Source: Acidobacteriota bacterium
Lineage (GTDB): Bacteria; Acidobacteriota; UBA890; WLXD01
Direction of reading: 5' to 3'
Assembly (NCBI GenBank): GCA_012103255.1
Contig: WLXD01000004.1
Coordinates: 248,001-312,000 of the forward strand
Length of the DNA stretch: 64,000 nt
The position numbers were made by a program, and so were the translations under genes. Position 1 is the stretch's first letter; each line of letters begins with the position of its first letter. Shown here in pieces: positions 26,147 to 35,970 of the stretch. The notes under the pieces were generated by a model. The model was not told where the DNA came from and did not search any database. It saw only the letters and a list, made by a program, of their open reading frames with translations.

Positions 26147-28588
26147 ATGCAGATCCTGACTGGCCTCGCCTACGACGTCCGTGGCGCCCTGCGCGCGTTC
26201 CGCGCCGATCTGGGTTTCTTCCTGTTTGCGGCCATGATCATCGGCATCGGGGTTGGTGCGAACACGGCGGTCTTCAGCGTCATGAGTCCCCTGCTCCTCC
26301 GGCCGCTGCCCTTCCACGAGCCTGAACAGCTCGTTTGGATCCCTCTACAGGCCCAGGGGAGCATGTCCCAGGTCACCTCGCGTACCTCGAACCTGCGCGA
26401 CTTCCGCGATCTCAACCAGACTCTCGACGGGCTGACTGGCTACTTCGCGTTCTTCGATTACAGCTCATACAACCTGACGGGACAAGGCGAACCTGAGCGT
26501 CTGGTAGGTGTCGGCGTGGCCACCGATTTCCTCGAAGTCCTTGGAGTCTCGCCGCAGCTGGGGCGGAACTTCGTCGATGAGGAAGCCGGCTCCCTCACCG
26601 CCGGGGCAGGCGACGGTCGCGCGGCAGCGATCCTGACGCATGGCTTCTGGACACGGCGCTTCGCCGCTGACCCGGAAGTCGTCGGTCGAGTGATCTCGCT
26701 CAACGAAATTCCGACAGAAGTAGTGGGTATTCTGCCGCCCGACTTCGACTTCGCATCGACCTTCACGCCCGCCTCACGCGTCGACTTCCTGGAGCCGTTC
26801 CCGATCGATGACAACACCGATAACTGGGGCAACACCATGGCCATGGTGGGGCGCCGAAAACCCGGCGCCACGATCGAGCGAGTGCAGGCTGATCTCGACC
26901 GCATGGTGAATCAGTTGCAGAATGACCAGCCGGATCGATGGGGTCTGTCAGCCCACGTGGTCGAATTGCAGCAGCAGATCTCCGGCAACTTCCGTGCAGC
27001 GCTGCTCGTGCTCGCCGCCGCCGCCGGTGCCGTGATGCTCATCGCCTGCGCCAACCTCTCGAACCTGTTGCTCGCGCGCAGTTCAGCGCGCCACAAGGAG
27101 CTCTCGATTCGGAGCGTGTTGGGGGCCAGTCGACTGAGGCTGACCCGCCAGCTCGTCACAGAGAGCATGCTGGTTTCCGGCGTGGGCGCGATGATTGGCA
27201 TCGGGATCGCGGTGACCGTCACGCGCGCCGTTTCACGCACCACGTCGTTCGCGATTCCCTTGCTCAGTAGCGTGCGCGTCGATGGGCTCGCACTCCTGTT
27301 CACCGTGGCCATTGCGCTCGTCGTCGGGCTCCTTCTTGGCATCGTGCCGGCGTTCCAGATCAGGCCCGGCCGCGAGCACGGCGCGATCAACGATGCGACG
27401 CGCGGCTCGAGCGAGAGCAAGGCGCGGGCCCGGGTTCGCGAGGCGCTCGTCGTCGCCGAGGTCGCACTGGCTTGCGTGCTCCTGGTTGGAGGAGGTCTCC
27501 TTCTGAGAAGCTTCATCAGCGTCCTCGACGTCGACCTCGGCTTCCAGGCGGAGAACGCGTATGCCTGGCGTGCAGATCCGGCGCGCTCGTTCCCCGACAC
27601 GGTCTCGCGCATCGCCTTCTATGAGGAGGCGCTGGCGGCCGTCGCGGCAGTACCGGGCGTGGACGCGGTGGGCATGACCGACTCGCTACCCCTGGGACGC
27701 AATCGCAACTGGGGCATCCGCGGCGTCGGCGTGACCTACGACGAGAACGCGAGCATCGGTGCGCTGCCGCGCATGGTCGACCATCGCTACATCCGGACCA
27801 TGGGAATTCCTCTTGCCGGCGGTCGCTACTTCAATCGCGACGACACGGCGGATACTGAGCAGGTGGTGATTCTCAACCGGGCCGCCGCGGAGATCGTTTT
27901 CGCCGGCGAGGACGCCCTCAACCGGGCCGTGAATATCGGGCCCGGAGAATGGCGCGTGGTCGGCGTGGTCGAGAATGTTCGCCACAGTTCGGTCGAGCGC
28001 GAGGGTGGCAGCGAGATGTACCTGCTCGCGAGCCAGATCGGTGACTTCGGCAGTATCGACATCGTGCTGCGTTCGGCACAGCCGCTCGCCGCGCTCGCGC
28101 CGAGGGTGAGCAACGCGCTCAACCAGATTGATCCGGAAATGCCGACGTCCGATTTCCAGGCGCTCGACGCGGTCGTCGATCGCGCGATCTCGCCACGGCG
28201 CTTCATTCTGATGCTGCTCGGCGCTTTCGCCGGCACTGCACTCTTGCTCGCCTCGCTCGGCGTCTACGCCGTACTGTCGTACTCGGTCAGCCAGCGCACC
28301 GGCGAGATCGGGATCCGGATGGCGCTGGGCGAATCCGCCCAACAGGTGCAACGTCGCGTGGTGGCGCGGACGATGCTCCTTGCATTCCTCGGCATCGCGA
28401 TCGGCTCCGCGGGTTCCTTCTTTGTTGCCCGTTTGATCGCCTCGATGCTCTTCGGGGTCGGCAGTGCGGACCCGGTCACATTCGTGGGCATGGCGCTCGT
28501 ACTACTGGCAGTGGCGGCTGCCGCAGGCTACCTACCGGCTCGCCGCGCCTCGCGCGTCGACCCAATGCAGGCCCTCCACGCGAGCTAG
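26147..28588 (+). CDS. ADOP-type ABC transporter permease (second copy)
   Basis: This 813-residue permease has the duplicated MacB-PCD/FtsX layout. It begins directly with GVGANTAVFSVMSPLLLRPL and lacks the prefix domain seen in the copy at 5582. FtsX helices flank SSARHKELSIRSVLGASRLR and SQRTGEIGIRMALG. No PadR gene or ATPase is next to it. It follows the S9 peptidase by 74 bases, possibly in one transcript. The substrate is unknown; related proteins are thought to act in efflux or lipid/macromolecule handling. Confidence 0.85.
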   Translation: MQILTGLAYDVRGALRAFRADLGFFLFAAMIIGIGVGANTAVFSVMSPLLLRPLPFHEPEQLVWIPLQAQGSMSQVTSRTSNLRDFRDLNQTLDGLTGYFAFFDYSSYNLTGQGEPERLVGVGVATDFLEVLGVSPQLGRNFVDEEAGSLTAGAGDGRAAAILTHGFWTRRFAADPEVVGRVISLNEIPTEVVGILPPDFDFASTFTPASRVDFLEPFPIDDNTDNWGNTMAMVGRRKPGATIERVQADLDRMVNQLQNDQPDRWGLSAHVVELQQQISGNFRAALLVLAAAAGAVMLIACANLSNLLLARSSARHKELSIRSVLGASRLRLTRQLVTESMLVSGVGAMIGIGIAVTVTRAVSRTTSFAIPLLSSVRVDGLALLFTVAIALVVGLLLGIVPAFQIRPGREHGAINDATRGSSESKARARVREALVVAEVALACVLLVGGGLLLRSFISVLDVDLGFQAENAYAWRADPARSFPDTVSRIAFYEEALAAVAAVPGVDAVGMTDSLPLGRNRNWGIRGVGVTYDENASIGALPRMVDHRYIRTMGIPLAGGRYFNRDDTADTEQVVILNRAAAEIVFAGEDALNRAVNIGPGEWRVVGVVENVRHSSVEREGGSEMYLLASQIGDFGSIDIVLRSAQPLAALAPRVSNALNQIDPEMPTSDFQALDAVVDRAISPRRFILMLLGAFAGTALLLASLGVYAVLSYSVSQRTGEIGIRMALGESAQQVQRRVVARTMLLAFLGIAIGSAGSFFVARLIASMLFGVGSADPVTFVGMALVLLAVAAAAGYLPARRASRVDPMQALHAS

Positions 28589-28620
28589 ACCACCGATTCA
28601 GCTACCTCGCGGCGATAGGC

Positions 28621-30768
28621 TCAGTCGCGCTCTGGCTTCTTCCGCCAGAGCGTGAACTCAGCGACCGTGTGCTGGAATTTCCGGCGCGTCTCGCGGATCA
28701 CGAACGGGATGTCGCTCTGCTCGAGCAGTTCGAAGTCCGGCTCGAGTGCGCGACGCAGCCCGTGCAAGGTGGTCACGTTCTCGCCGTCTTCCTTGTAACC
28801 ACCAAGCCACTTGTCCTTGTCGGTGTGTTCGGTGAGCCAGGTGTAGGGCGACGTCAGAGCGAGGTAGCCGCCCGCGACGAGACGTTCCTTGGCGGCTGCC
28901 AGGAACGCCGCCGGATCGTAGAGCCGGTCGATCAGGTTCGCGCCGAAGATCAGGTCGTACCCGGTGTAGTGAGTCTTGAGGTTGCAAGCATCGTTCTGTG
29001 CGAACTTCACCCTATCGGCGGCCCCGCCCAGCCCGAGCGTCTCCAGTTTCGCCTCACGGAAGGACTCCAGGTCGCCTTCGTCTCGAACTGTGTATCGCCG
29101 GACGCCGTGCTCCTGCAACTCGATCGCGCTCACGATGAAACGCGTCGAGAAGTCGAGCGCGTCGACTTGCTCGAATTCACGGGCCAGCTCGAAACTCGAC
29201 CGACCGACCGAGCAGCCGATATCGAGCGCCTTCCGCTTGGGAGCGTCACCGATTCCGCTGAGCACTGCCTGGACGCAGGCCACCGGGAAGTTCGGAACGC
29301 CGAGGTACTCATCGCCGTAGTGGAACTCGAGGTACTCGGAGATCGAGTCGTCGGTCTCGTAGATGTTCCCCATCGCCTCGGGCAAGGCACCCGCCTCGAC
29401 GTAGCGGAAGCCCGCATGCTACGGGAAATGGCGACGGAACGCGTAGCGCGCGTCCCGCGTGGCCTCGTTACCGGTCGAGATCCATGAACCGCCCTTGATG
29501 AGATTGTGTTTGCCATCGAGCGTGGGCACGGAGAAGTCATCGTATGACGGGTGCACCTCGAAGCCGTCGAACGCATCGATGGGCGTCTCCGTCCACTGCC
29601 AGGTGTTGCCCACCACGTCGTAGAGCCCTGATTGCTCGAAACGATCCACGGCACAGGCCGAAGCCCAGTGCTCGAGATTGATGTTGCCGGGCGCCTGGTC
29701 CCAAAACGGATGGTCCGTCTCCACGCGTTCTGCCATGAGGTACCACTCGTCCTCCGTTGGCAACCGAATGTCTTTGCCGGTTCGCTGCGCTTCCCAGTTG
29801 CAGAACGCCTTGGCTTCGAGGTAATTGACGTCGACCGGCCAGTTCCACGGCATGTCGATTTCTTCGAGCATGGCACGGTAGCGGTAACCGCCCTCACCGT
29901 CGGGCACCCAGAACAGTGGATGCTCTGCCTTCTTGAAGGTGCGCCAACGCCAGCCCTCGTCGGTCCACAGAGACTCGTCGTTGTAGCCGCCAGCCTCTAC
30001 GAAATCGCGGAACTGTCCATTCGAAACGACAAACCGCGATGCCTTGAACGCGTTGACGTCGGCCTCGTGGGTGCCGTACTCGATATCCCAACCGTAGACG
30101 GCGTCCTGGCGGTCCTTGCCGATCGAGACCGAACCTCCGGGCACTTCGACGAGGCTGTTCTCGGGCGCGTCGCCGGCATCTGGGCAGTGCGGCCATTCAG
30201 CGTGCGGGCGCACCTGATCGACCGGGAGCTGACGCATCAACACCGATGATGTCTCGAGATGAATGCGCTCGTGCTCGATGCCCATCATCACGATCCAGAA
30301 CGGGCTGCTCCAGTCGATCGGCAGGGTGAGCTCCGCACTGGAGATCACGTCGTCGACGAGCGCGCGAACCTTGTCGCGATATTCCTGTACTTCGGCCACC
30401 GAAGCCCAGTCGTAATGACCGGTGTCGAGGTCGTCCCAGGACATCTCATCGACACCGATGGCCATCATGGCCTCGATGCGAGCGTCCACGCGTTCGTCGA
30501 TCACGCCGGCGACACGCAATTTGTTGACGAAGAAGACCGCTGTGTGGCCGTAGTAGAAGATCAGCGGATGACGCAGCGGCTCCGGGCGCATCGTGTACGC
30601 CTCTTCGTGAGCGATGCCCTCGAAGAGCTTCTCGTAGAGGTCGTAGGTGGCGTGGAAGTAGGCGCGAATCTCCTCGCGCTTCTGCTCGACATCGCCTGCG
30701 TTCAGGATCGTCGTCTGCGTCACGTTCAAGATTCTTTCTCCGAGGCTGCTCTCGTCACTGGCTGGCAA
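28621..30768 (-). pseudogene. ovoA: Ovothiol synthase OvoA, interrupted by one in-frame amber codon
   Basis: Read leftward, residues 1-449 hold the DinB-like domain with the iron site H166-x3-H170-x-E172 and RHPLIFYYGH (H67, H75), then the FGE-sulfatase-like domain ending ...YAFRRHFP. A TAG at 29421-29419 stops it. The same frame continues HAGFRYVEAGALPEAMGN into the C-terminal SAM methyltransferase domain (ALDIGCSVGRSSFELA), ending at 28621. Intact OvoA has this same three-domain order and usually a Gln before HAGFRYV. One C-to-T change (CAG to TAG) would explain it. The total is about 715 residues, near family length. OvoA joins cysteine sulfur to histidine, and the methyltransferase then makes ovothiol A. 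As written, only the sulfoxide synthase half would be made unless readthrough occurs. Confidence 0.9.
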
Positions 30769-30883
30769 CTACTTTAGCGGGCGCCGGCCCCGCTGCGTTC
30801 CCCAGCCGCGGGCGCGGGGCGTTCAACCTGTTCTTCGGCTCACGCTCGTTGATGGATGCGACCACGGCGTGGGCGCCGGCCAC

Positions 30884-32182
30884 TCAGCGGCGGTGTACGC
30901 GCCAGAAACTGAAGCCGTAGCGGTCCTCGTGGGGGTTCTGAATCGGCGCAGCCACCGCGAGATCCCCGTCGTTCAGAAACAACACGGGCATGTACTCGCC
31001 ACCGGAGTCGCGCACCAACTGCTCCGTCGTGTCGCGCCAGCTGTCGATCTGAAATGGCTCGACGGCCATGAACCTGGGGCCGTCCTCCGCGTCAGGGCGG
31101 ATGAGTGCAACGTGCGCAAACATGTCGGCGCCATCGCTCGAGAACCACGTCGCGGCCAACTCTCCGTCGTCGTTGACGGTCATGAACGGGAAGAACGCCA
31201 CGCCGTTAGCAACGGCGAGCTCGCGCGTTTCCCAGGTTGCGCCGTGGTCATCCGAGGTCGACAGGTGGAGGGTCGACCCACTGCTCCAGAAATGGTGCAG
31301 GTCCCCATCCGGGGTCCACGCGAGTGGCTCGACCCATCGCGGCACCGTGCCGGGTGCCTCGAACGTCGGATCCCACACTCGATCACCGGGAGCCGGATAC
31401 TTCGACCAGTTGCTGCCACCGTCCACGCTGATGGCGACCAGATCGACCCCTTCATGAAATCGATTCGCCGAAGCCGCGATCGGCGAGATCCTCACCGCCA
31501 TCTCTCCGTCCGGCCCGACAGCCAGGTGACTGGAGCCACCTAGATCATGGATACGATCGTGTTCGGTCCACGTCGCCCCGCTGTCGTCGCTAGACGCGTA
31601 GCTGACGCCCGCGTCGTCGTTCCAGATCACATGGGCAACGCCGTCAGGCGCAATGGCCACCCACGGCCGGTCGTCGAAACGAGTCTCGGAGAGAACGGTC
31701 CACAACCAGCTCTCCCCCACATCGCGACTAACACCGATGGTCACGTGCGTGCCTTCACCCGTGGACCGATCGAATCCCATCACGAGGAAGTAGAGCGTGC
31801 CGTCCGGGGCCACAGCCAGGTCGACATCCGAGTTCCCCATGGCACCGTCGTCGGCGGACCCGACGTCAACGCGAAGCCAATCCACGCCCCCGTCATTACT
31901 GCGCCACAGTTGCGGCGTCGAGCGTGGGTCCTGGCCAATCACCTGCGACGGATAGCCAGCCAGAAAAATCGCGCCGCCCGAGTGCTGCGCCAGCATGGGC
32001 TCGCGTGCCAGCGTTCCGACATGATCGTTCGACGTGGCGAGTTCGAGCTGCCGCGACACCGAGGCCTCTGCCGGCACCTCGACCTCCGTCTCGGTCGAGT
32101 CGGATCCAGCGCATCCCATCAGTCCGAGAGCTAACACCGAAAGCACGCTCCGGGCGGAAACTGGCACCTTGTTCATGTTCAA
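30884..32182 (-). CDS. BNR/sialidase-like repeat lipoprotein
   Basis: This 432-residue protein has a lipobox at LALGLMGC and repeated Asp-box turns: SNDGGVDWLRVD, SRDVGESWLWTV, SSDDSGATWTEH, SVDGGSNWSKY and TSDDHGATWETR. They indicate a six-bladed sialidase-type propeller. The usual sialidase arginine triad is not evident, so hydrolase activity is unproven. It is probably anchored to the outer membrane. It lies 115 bases downstream of the ovoA start on the same strand. It is divergent from the DUF3047 gene across about 80 bases. Confidence 0.75.
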   Translation of the reverse strand: MNMNKVPVSARSVLSVLALGLMGCAGSDSTETEVEVPAEASVSRQLELATSNDHVGTLAREPMLAQHSGGAIFLAGYPSQVIGQDPRSTPQLWRSNDGGVDWLRVDVGSADDGAMGNSDVDLAVAPDGTLYFLVMGFDRSTGEGTHVTIGVSRDVGESWLWTVLSETRFDDRPWVAIAPDGVAHVIWNDDAGVSYASSDDSGATWTEHDRIHDLGGSSHLAVGPDGEMAVRISPIAASANRFHEGVDLVAISVDGGSNWSKYPAPGDRVWDPTFEAPGTVPRWVEPLAWTPDGDLHHFWSSGSTLHLSTSDDHGATWETRELAVANGVAFFPFMTVNDDGELAATWFSSDGADMFAHVALIRPDAEDGPRFMAVEPFQIDSWRDTTEQLVRDSGGEYMPVLFLNDGDLAVAAPIQNPHEDRYGFSFWRVHRR

Positions 32183-32264
32183 GTCTCTCCACGCGAGAAA
32201 ACGGCTCGGCGATGAGCGATGATCGCACGGATTAAGTCACCACCGAGTGAAGGAGAGCGTCGCG

Positions 32265-32936
32265 GTGATCTGGCGTCGACTTACAGTCTGCTCGCTCGCC
32301 CTGGCGGGCATCGCGGCCGGCCAGGACGCGGCGACCGGATGGCACGAGGGGTTCGAAGCCGGCTGGCAGGACCGCTGGAACGAGCAGCGCCTCGCCGCCC
32401 GGTCTACGGAGTTCATGGCAAGCGTCCGTGACGGCGCAGACGTGCTCCGCGTCGAGTCCCGCGGAAGCGCGGGAGCGTTGATCCGCCGCGTCGAACTCGC
32501 GCCGCAAGACCCGCGGGTGTCCTGGCGTTGGTTCCTGGACCGCGCAATCCCGGCGAGCCCTGGGACCGATTCAAATGAGAGATCCCGTGCAGGAGACGAT
32601 TATGCCGCGCGCGTGTTCGTGATCTTCGGAACCGACCTCGGCAATGACGAGACGCGTGCGCTCTGCTACGTGTGGGCCAGAGATCTGCCCATCGGCACGA
32701 CATTCCCGAGTCCGGTCGCCGACCGTATCCAGATGTTGGTCGTGCGAAGCGGCACTGAGGAACTGGGCGCATGGCAAACGGAGAGCGTTGATCCGGTCGC
32801 CGACTACCGCAGGGTGTTCGGGAACACTGCGCCTGCGATCGGCGCGATCGGCGTCATGAGCGACACAGACGACACCTCATCTCAATCTGCGATGTTGTTC
32901 GACGATATCCGAGTGAGCGGCGTCGACCGCCAATAG
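32265..32936 (+). CDS. DUF3047 secreted protein
   Basis: This is about 223 residues from GTG 32265. I chose that start because AAGGAG lies 9 bases upstream and it yields a clean signal peptide (LTVCSLALAGIAAGQ); an in-frame GTG at 32247 would place the AAGGAG inside the gene. The family pattern is present: VSWRWFLDRAIP, then RAGDDYAARVFVIF, CYVWARDLPIG and a final AMLFDDIRVSG strand. DUF3047 proteins are exported and likely have a jelly-roll fold; their function is unknown. Confidence 0.75.
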   Translation: MIWRRLTVCSLALAGIAAGQDAATGWHEGFEAGWQDRWNEQRLAARSTEFMASVRDGADVLRVESRGSAGALIRRVELAPQDPRVSWRWFLDRAIPASPGTDSNERSRAGDDYAARVFVIFGTDLGNDETRALCYVWARDLPIGTTFPSPVADRIQMLVVRSGTEELGAWQTESVDPVADYRRVFGNTAPAIGAIGVMSDTDDTSSQSAMLFDDIRVSGVDRQ

Positions 32937-32970
32937 CCACGTCAGCTCGCAACAACCATGGAGGATCCGC

Positions 32971-33507
32971 TTGCGACCGCTCGGCGCGATACATCTCATC
33001 TTCAGTCTTCTTGCCATCGGATTCGGGGCGCTGGTGCTGTGGATACCCAAGGGCACCCGCTGGCACCGCACCTGGGGGCATGGCTACGTCTGGTGCATGA
33101 TCGGCGTCGTTGCCACGTCGTTCGCGATGTACAACCTCACGGGCCGCGTCACCCCGTTCCACTTCGCCGCGGTGGGCGCCGGACTCACTCTGGCTGGTGG
33201 GATGTGGACGGTGCTCCGAAGGCGGCCGCGCGGCTTCTGGATTCAGGCACACGCAACATGGATGGCGTGGTCATACGTCGGACTCATGGCCGCGTTCGTC
33301 GCGGAGTCCATGACGCGCTTCGTGTTGCCGCTCGTCCAGGACCAACTCGAACAGCAGCAACTCTGGGGCGCGTTCTGGACTCTGGTCGTGGTTGGCAGTG
33401 TCGGCACTATCTTTTTGGGCAGTGTCCTGATCCGCAGGTGGCTGCCAGGGGCAATCGAGGCCACACCAGCTGCGATGCGGCGTGAACGCAACGAGCTTCA
33501 GTCGTAA
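32971..33507 (+). CDS. DUF2306 membrane protein
   Basis: This 178-residue protein has four to five membrane helices. Conserved His residues lie in RWHRTWGHGYVW, VTPFHFAAVG and WIQAHATWMAWSY, the DUF2306 pattern. The His pairs suggest heme or metal binding in the membrane, but no function is established. The start is TTG with GGAGGA 6 bases upstream. It follows the DUF3047 gene by 34 bases and overlaps the convergent FAD oxidoreductase by 10 bases. Confidence 0.75.
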   Translation: MRPLGAIHLIFSLLAIGFGALVLWIPKGTRWHRTWGHGYVWCMIGVVATSFAMYNLTGRVTPFHFAAVGAGLTLAGGMWTVLRRRPRGFWIQAHATWMAWSYVGLMAAFVAESMTRFVLPLVQDQLEQQQLWGAFWTLVVVGSVGTIFLGSVLIRRWLPGAIEATPAAMRRERNELQS

Positions 33508-34679
33508 GTGGCCACAAGACGGCCCCATGTAGCGTTCTGCGCCTCCGCGGGTTCGATTGTCTCCAGGAGGCTGTTCATCTCGCCATTGAGGTCGCGATGT
33601 TGCGCCTTGACCTCGCTCAGGGTCCAGTCAAAGGCCGCCACCCGGTCACTGATCTCGAGCATTCCCTTCACGCGGGCGTCGCGTTCCGCTTGATAGGTCG
33701 CCAGGGTGGATTCGCCGGTTCCCGCAATCGCCCGACTCAGCAGTTCCGCCTCGCGCAGCGCATCGGTGATGCCGTGCGCGGTGATCGGATCGCGAAAGAA
33801 CCCGGCGTCGCCAACAAGGGCCCAACCGTCGCCCACCGACTCTCGTGGATAGCCGGGCATCCCGGCAAACGCGCGCAACCGAGCGGGCGCGCCGGACTCC
33901 TCGACCTCCGCCGCAAGATCAGGCGAAGCCTTGGCGAGAAGATCCAGATAGGCCGCCTCCATCCCATGATCGCGGTTCGCGTCGAACCATGCGCTCGAGG
34001 TGCCAGCAAATATGCACGCGCCACCGTTGGTCGGGATGATTCCCGACGCTGACCCGTCGCCGTAGTACCAGTGGTAGCCATCGGGCGACCGTCCATCGAC
34101 GTAGCCGAAGATCGAACAGGCCGAGTGCGCACCAGCCACGAGCTTCTCTGCGCCGGCGAGTTCGGCAACCTTCGATCGAATCCCGTCGGCGCCGATGACC
34201 AGGTCGGCCTGGATCTCGACGACGTTGCGCTCGCGGTCGGCGACGACAGCCCCGCTCACCCGCCCGGAGTCATCGCGGAGGAGACCCTGCACTGAGTGAC
34301 CGAAGACGAGTTCTGCGCCTGCCTCCCGTGCGCCGTCTTGCAATACCGGATCGAGAGCGGTTCGGCGTGGCGCAACCAGCGCGTCGACGCCCGAGCGTGG
34401 CTTGATGGCGATCGGAATCGTCTCGCGCCCGTAGTGAAACGTCGTGGTCCGGATGGCAGGTGCCCCCGTAGCCCAGATAGCGTCGAGCAACCCCCAGTTG
34501 GCGAGCTGCACCAAAGCGCTCCGCATCAGCGCATGCGTCGAGAGCGTGTCGGTTCCGGGCTGGGCCGGGTCGACGACGAGCACCCGCATCCCCTGTCTCG
34601 CAAGCAACATTGCGGTGGCTGCACCGGCGCACCGTGCGCCCGCCACGATCACGTCGACGCGGTGCGGCAAGGACTGCAT
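33498..34679 (-). CDS. FAD-dependent oxidoreductase, geranylgeranyl reductase/PHBH-like
   Basis: This 393-residue protein starts with a dinucleotide-binding motif of the form VIVAGARCAGAATAMLLA. It has the second FAD motif GWALVGDAGFFRDPITAHGI and a middle LVIGADGIRSKV, which match the group of flavoprotein hydroxylases and geranylgeranyl reductases. The substrate is unknown. It is last in a leftward run OsmC-FMO-this gene, starting 4 bases after the FMO stop. Confidence 0.85.
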   Translation of the reverse strand: MQSLPHRVDVIVAGARCAGAATAMLLARQGMRVLVVDPAQPGTDTLSTHALMRSALVQLANWGLLDAIWATGAPAIRTTTFHYGRETIPIAIKPRSGVDALVAPRRTALDPVLQDGAREAGAELVFGHSVQGLLRDDSGRVSGAVVADRERNVVEIQADLVIGADGIRSKVAELAGAEKLVAGAHSACSIFGYVDGRSPDGYHWYYGDGSASGIIPTNGGACIFAGTSSAWFDANRDHGMEAAYLDLLAKASPDLAAEVEESGAPARLRAFAGMPGYPRESVGDGWALVGDAGFFRDPITAHGITDALREAELLSRAIAGTGESTLATYQAERDARVKGMLEISDRVAAFDWTLSEVKAQHRDLNGEMNSLLETIEPAEAQNATWGRLVATYD

Positions 34680-34683
34680 CGGG

Positions 34684-35944
34684 CTAGCCGGCGGCCCGGA
34701 GAGTCCGAGCGCTGTTGTGATCGAGATAGTCCTTCAAGTGGTCGCTAAGGAAGCGGGCGTCATCCGCTGCTCCGTCGATGAAGCTCGACTTCCGGGTGCG
34801 CAGGAACGGCATCCCGAGCAGGTACATGCCTGGCGCATCCACGACGCCGCCAGCATGCTGGATTCGTCCTTTGCGATCGAAAACGGGCACGTCCAGCCAC
34901 GAATGATCTGGCCGGAAGCCAGTGGCCCACAAGACCGTCTTGTATCGCCCCGACTCGAGATTCGCGACCAGGGGAGCGTTCTTCGGGTACTGCGTGGCCG
35001 CGAAACGTTCGGGCGCGCCGACATGGTTACTCACGGAAGCATCATTGGCCCATTCATCGAGCCTGGTGAGCAAACGGTTCATCTTGAGGTCTGCCAGCTC
35101 GACGACGTTTGCCAACGAACCGGAGAACTGTGCCGTGCCGTCGTTGATTCCCATCAACTTCCCGCGCACCTCAATGCCCTGCTCGATAAGCGCATTGAGA
35201 TCGAGTGTCCGTCGGTTCTGTGAACCAATCAGCTGCATCGACGGCAGGCGTCGAGCGCGATCGACGCTGTCGATGTCTTCCAGACCTTCGTTGAAGACAT
35301 CGGCGGCATCCATCCACCACATGATGTCCTTGCCGCGGTACATGCGCGGCAGCCGCACGTGCTCGCCGACGGACAGCGTCACCTCGCGACCAGTCGCCCG
35401 AAGCTCCTCGGCGATCTGCACGCCAGTGGAGGAGGCTCCGACCACGAGCACACCGCCCTCGTCGAGCTGATCCGGGTTGCGGTACTCGAGAGGCGTGAGC
35501 GACTCCATCCCCGCTGGCAGCGCCGCGGCAACCGCCGGAACGCTCGGGATATTGCAGGCACCCGTTGCGATCACGACCGCTTCGCAATCCCACGAGCCTC
35601 GATTCGTGGCCACGCGATAGCCGACGCCATGCGCAGCCACCGAACCGACCCGGGTCTGCGTGTAGACCGGCGCAGCGAGCGACTCCGCATACCGTTCGAG
35701 GAAACTGATGGTCTCCGGCATGGTGCGGTAGCCGTCCGGATCGTCACCTTGATACGTGTGACCCGGCAAGCGGCTCTGCCAGTTGGGCGTCAGCAGCTGC
35801 AGAGAGTCCCAGCGCTCCTTACTTCCAGGAGTTCGCCACTTCGCCTCGCTCGAGGACCACGTGGTCCATCGAGCGAGCGGCGAGGCAGCGGCTCATAGCC
35901 AGGCCAGCGTGACCGGCCCCGATGATGACAACGCTGGTGCGCAT
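34684..35944 (-). pseudogene. Flavin-containing monooxygenase-like protein, disrupted by a +1 frameshift
   Basis: A well-placed ATG at 35944 (GAGG 9 bases upstream) opens with the FAD motif VVIIGAGHAGLAMSRCLAA. After VANSWK the frame hits TAA at 35821-35819. Removing one base near 35820-35823 (AAG-t-AAG-GAG) continues as ERWDSLQLLTPNWQSRLPG. From there a long frame gives the rest of an FMO-like NAD(P)/FAD oxidoreductase, with GVLVVGASSTGVQIAEEL as the NAD(P) motif and TVLWATGFRPDHSW near the end. Repaired length is about 419 residues. As written the FAD-binding N-terminus is cut off, so the product would be inactive. Confidence 0.8.
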
Positions 35945-35970
35945 CAGTCGTTCCTCAGGTCAGAGTCACG

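Noticed and set aside
28621-29385. Stand-alone methyltransferase gene next to a shorter OvoA
   Set aside because: It is in the same frame as OvoA, and the residues between the stop and its possible start still match the OvoA linker; no convincing start signal is present.
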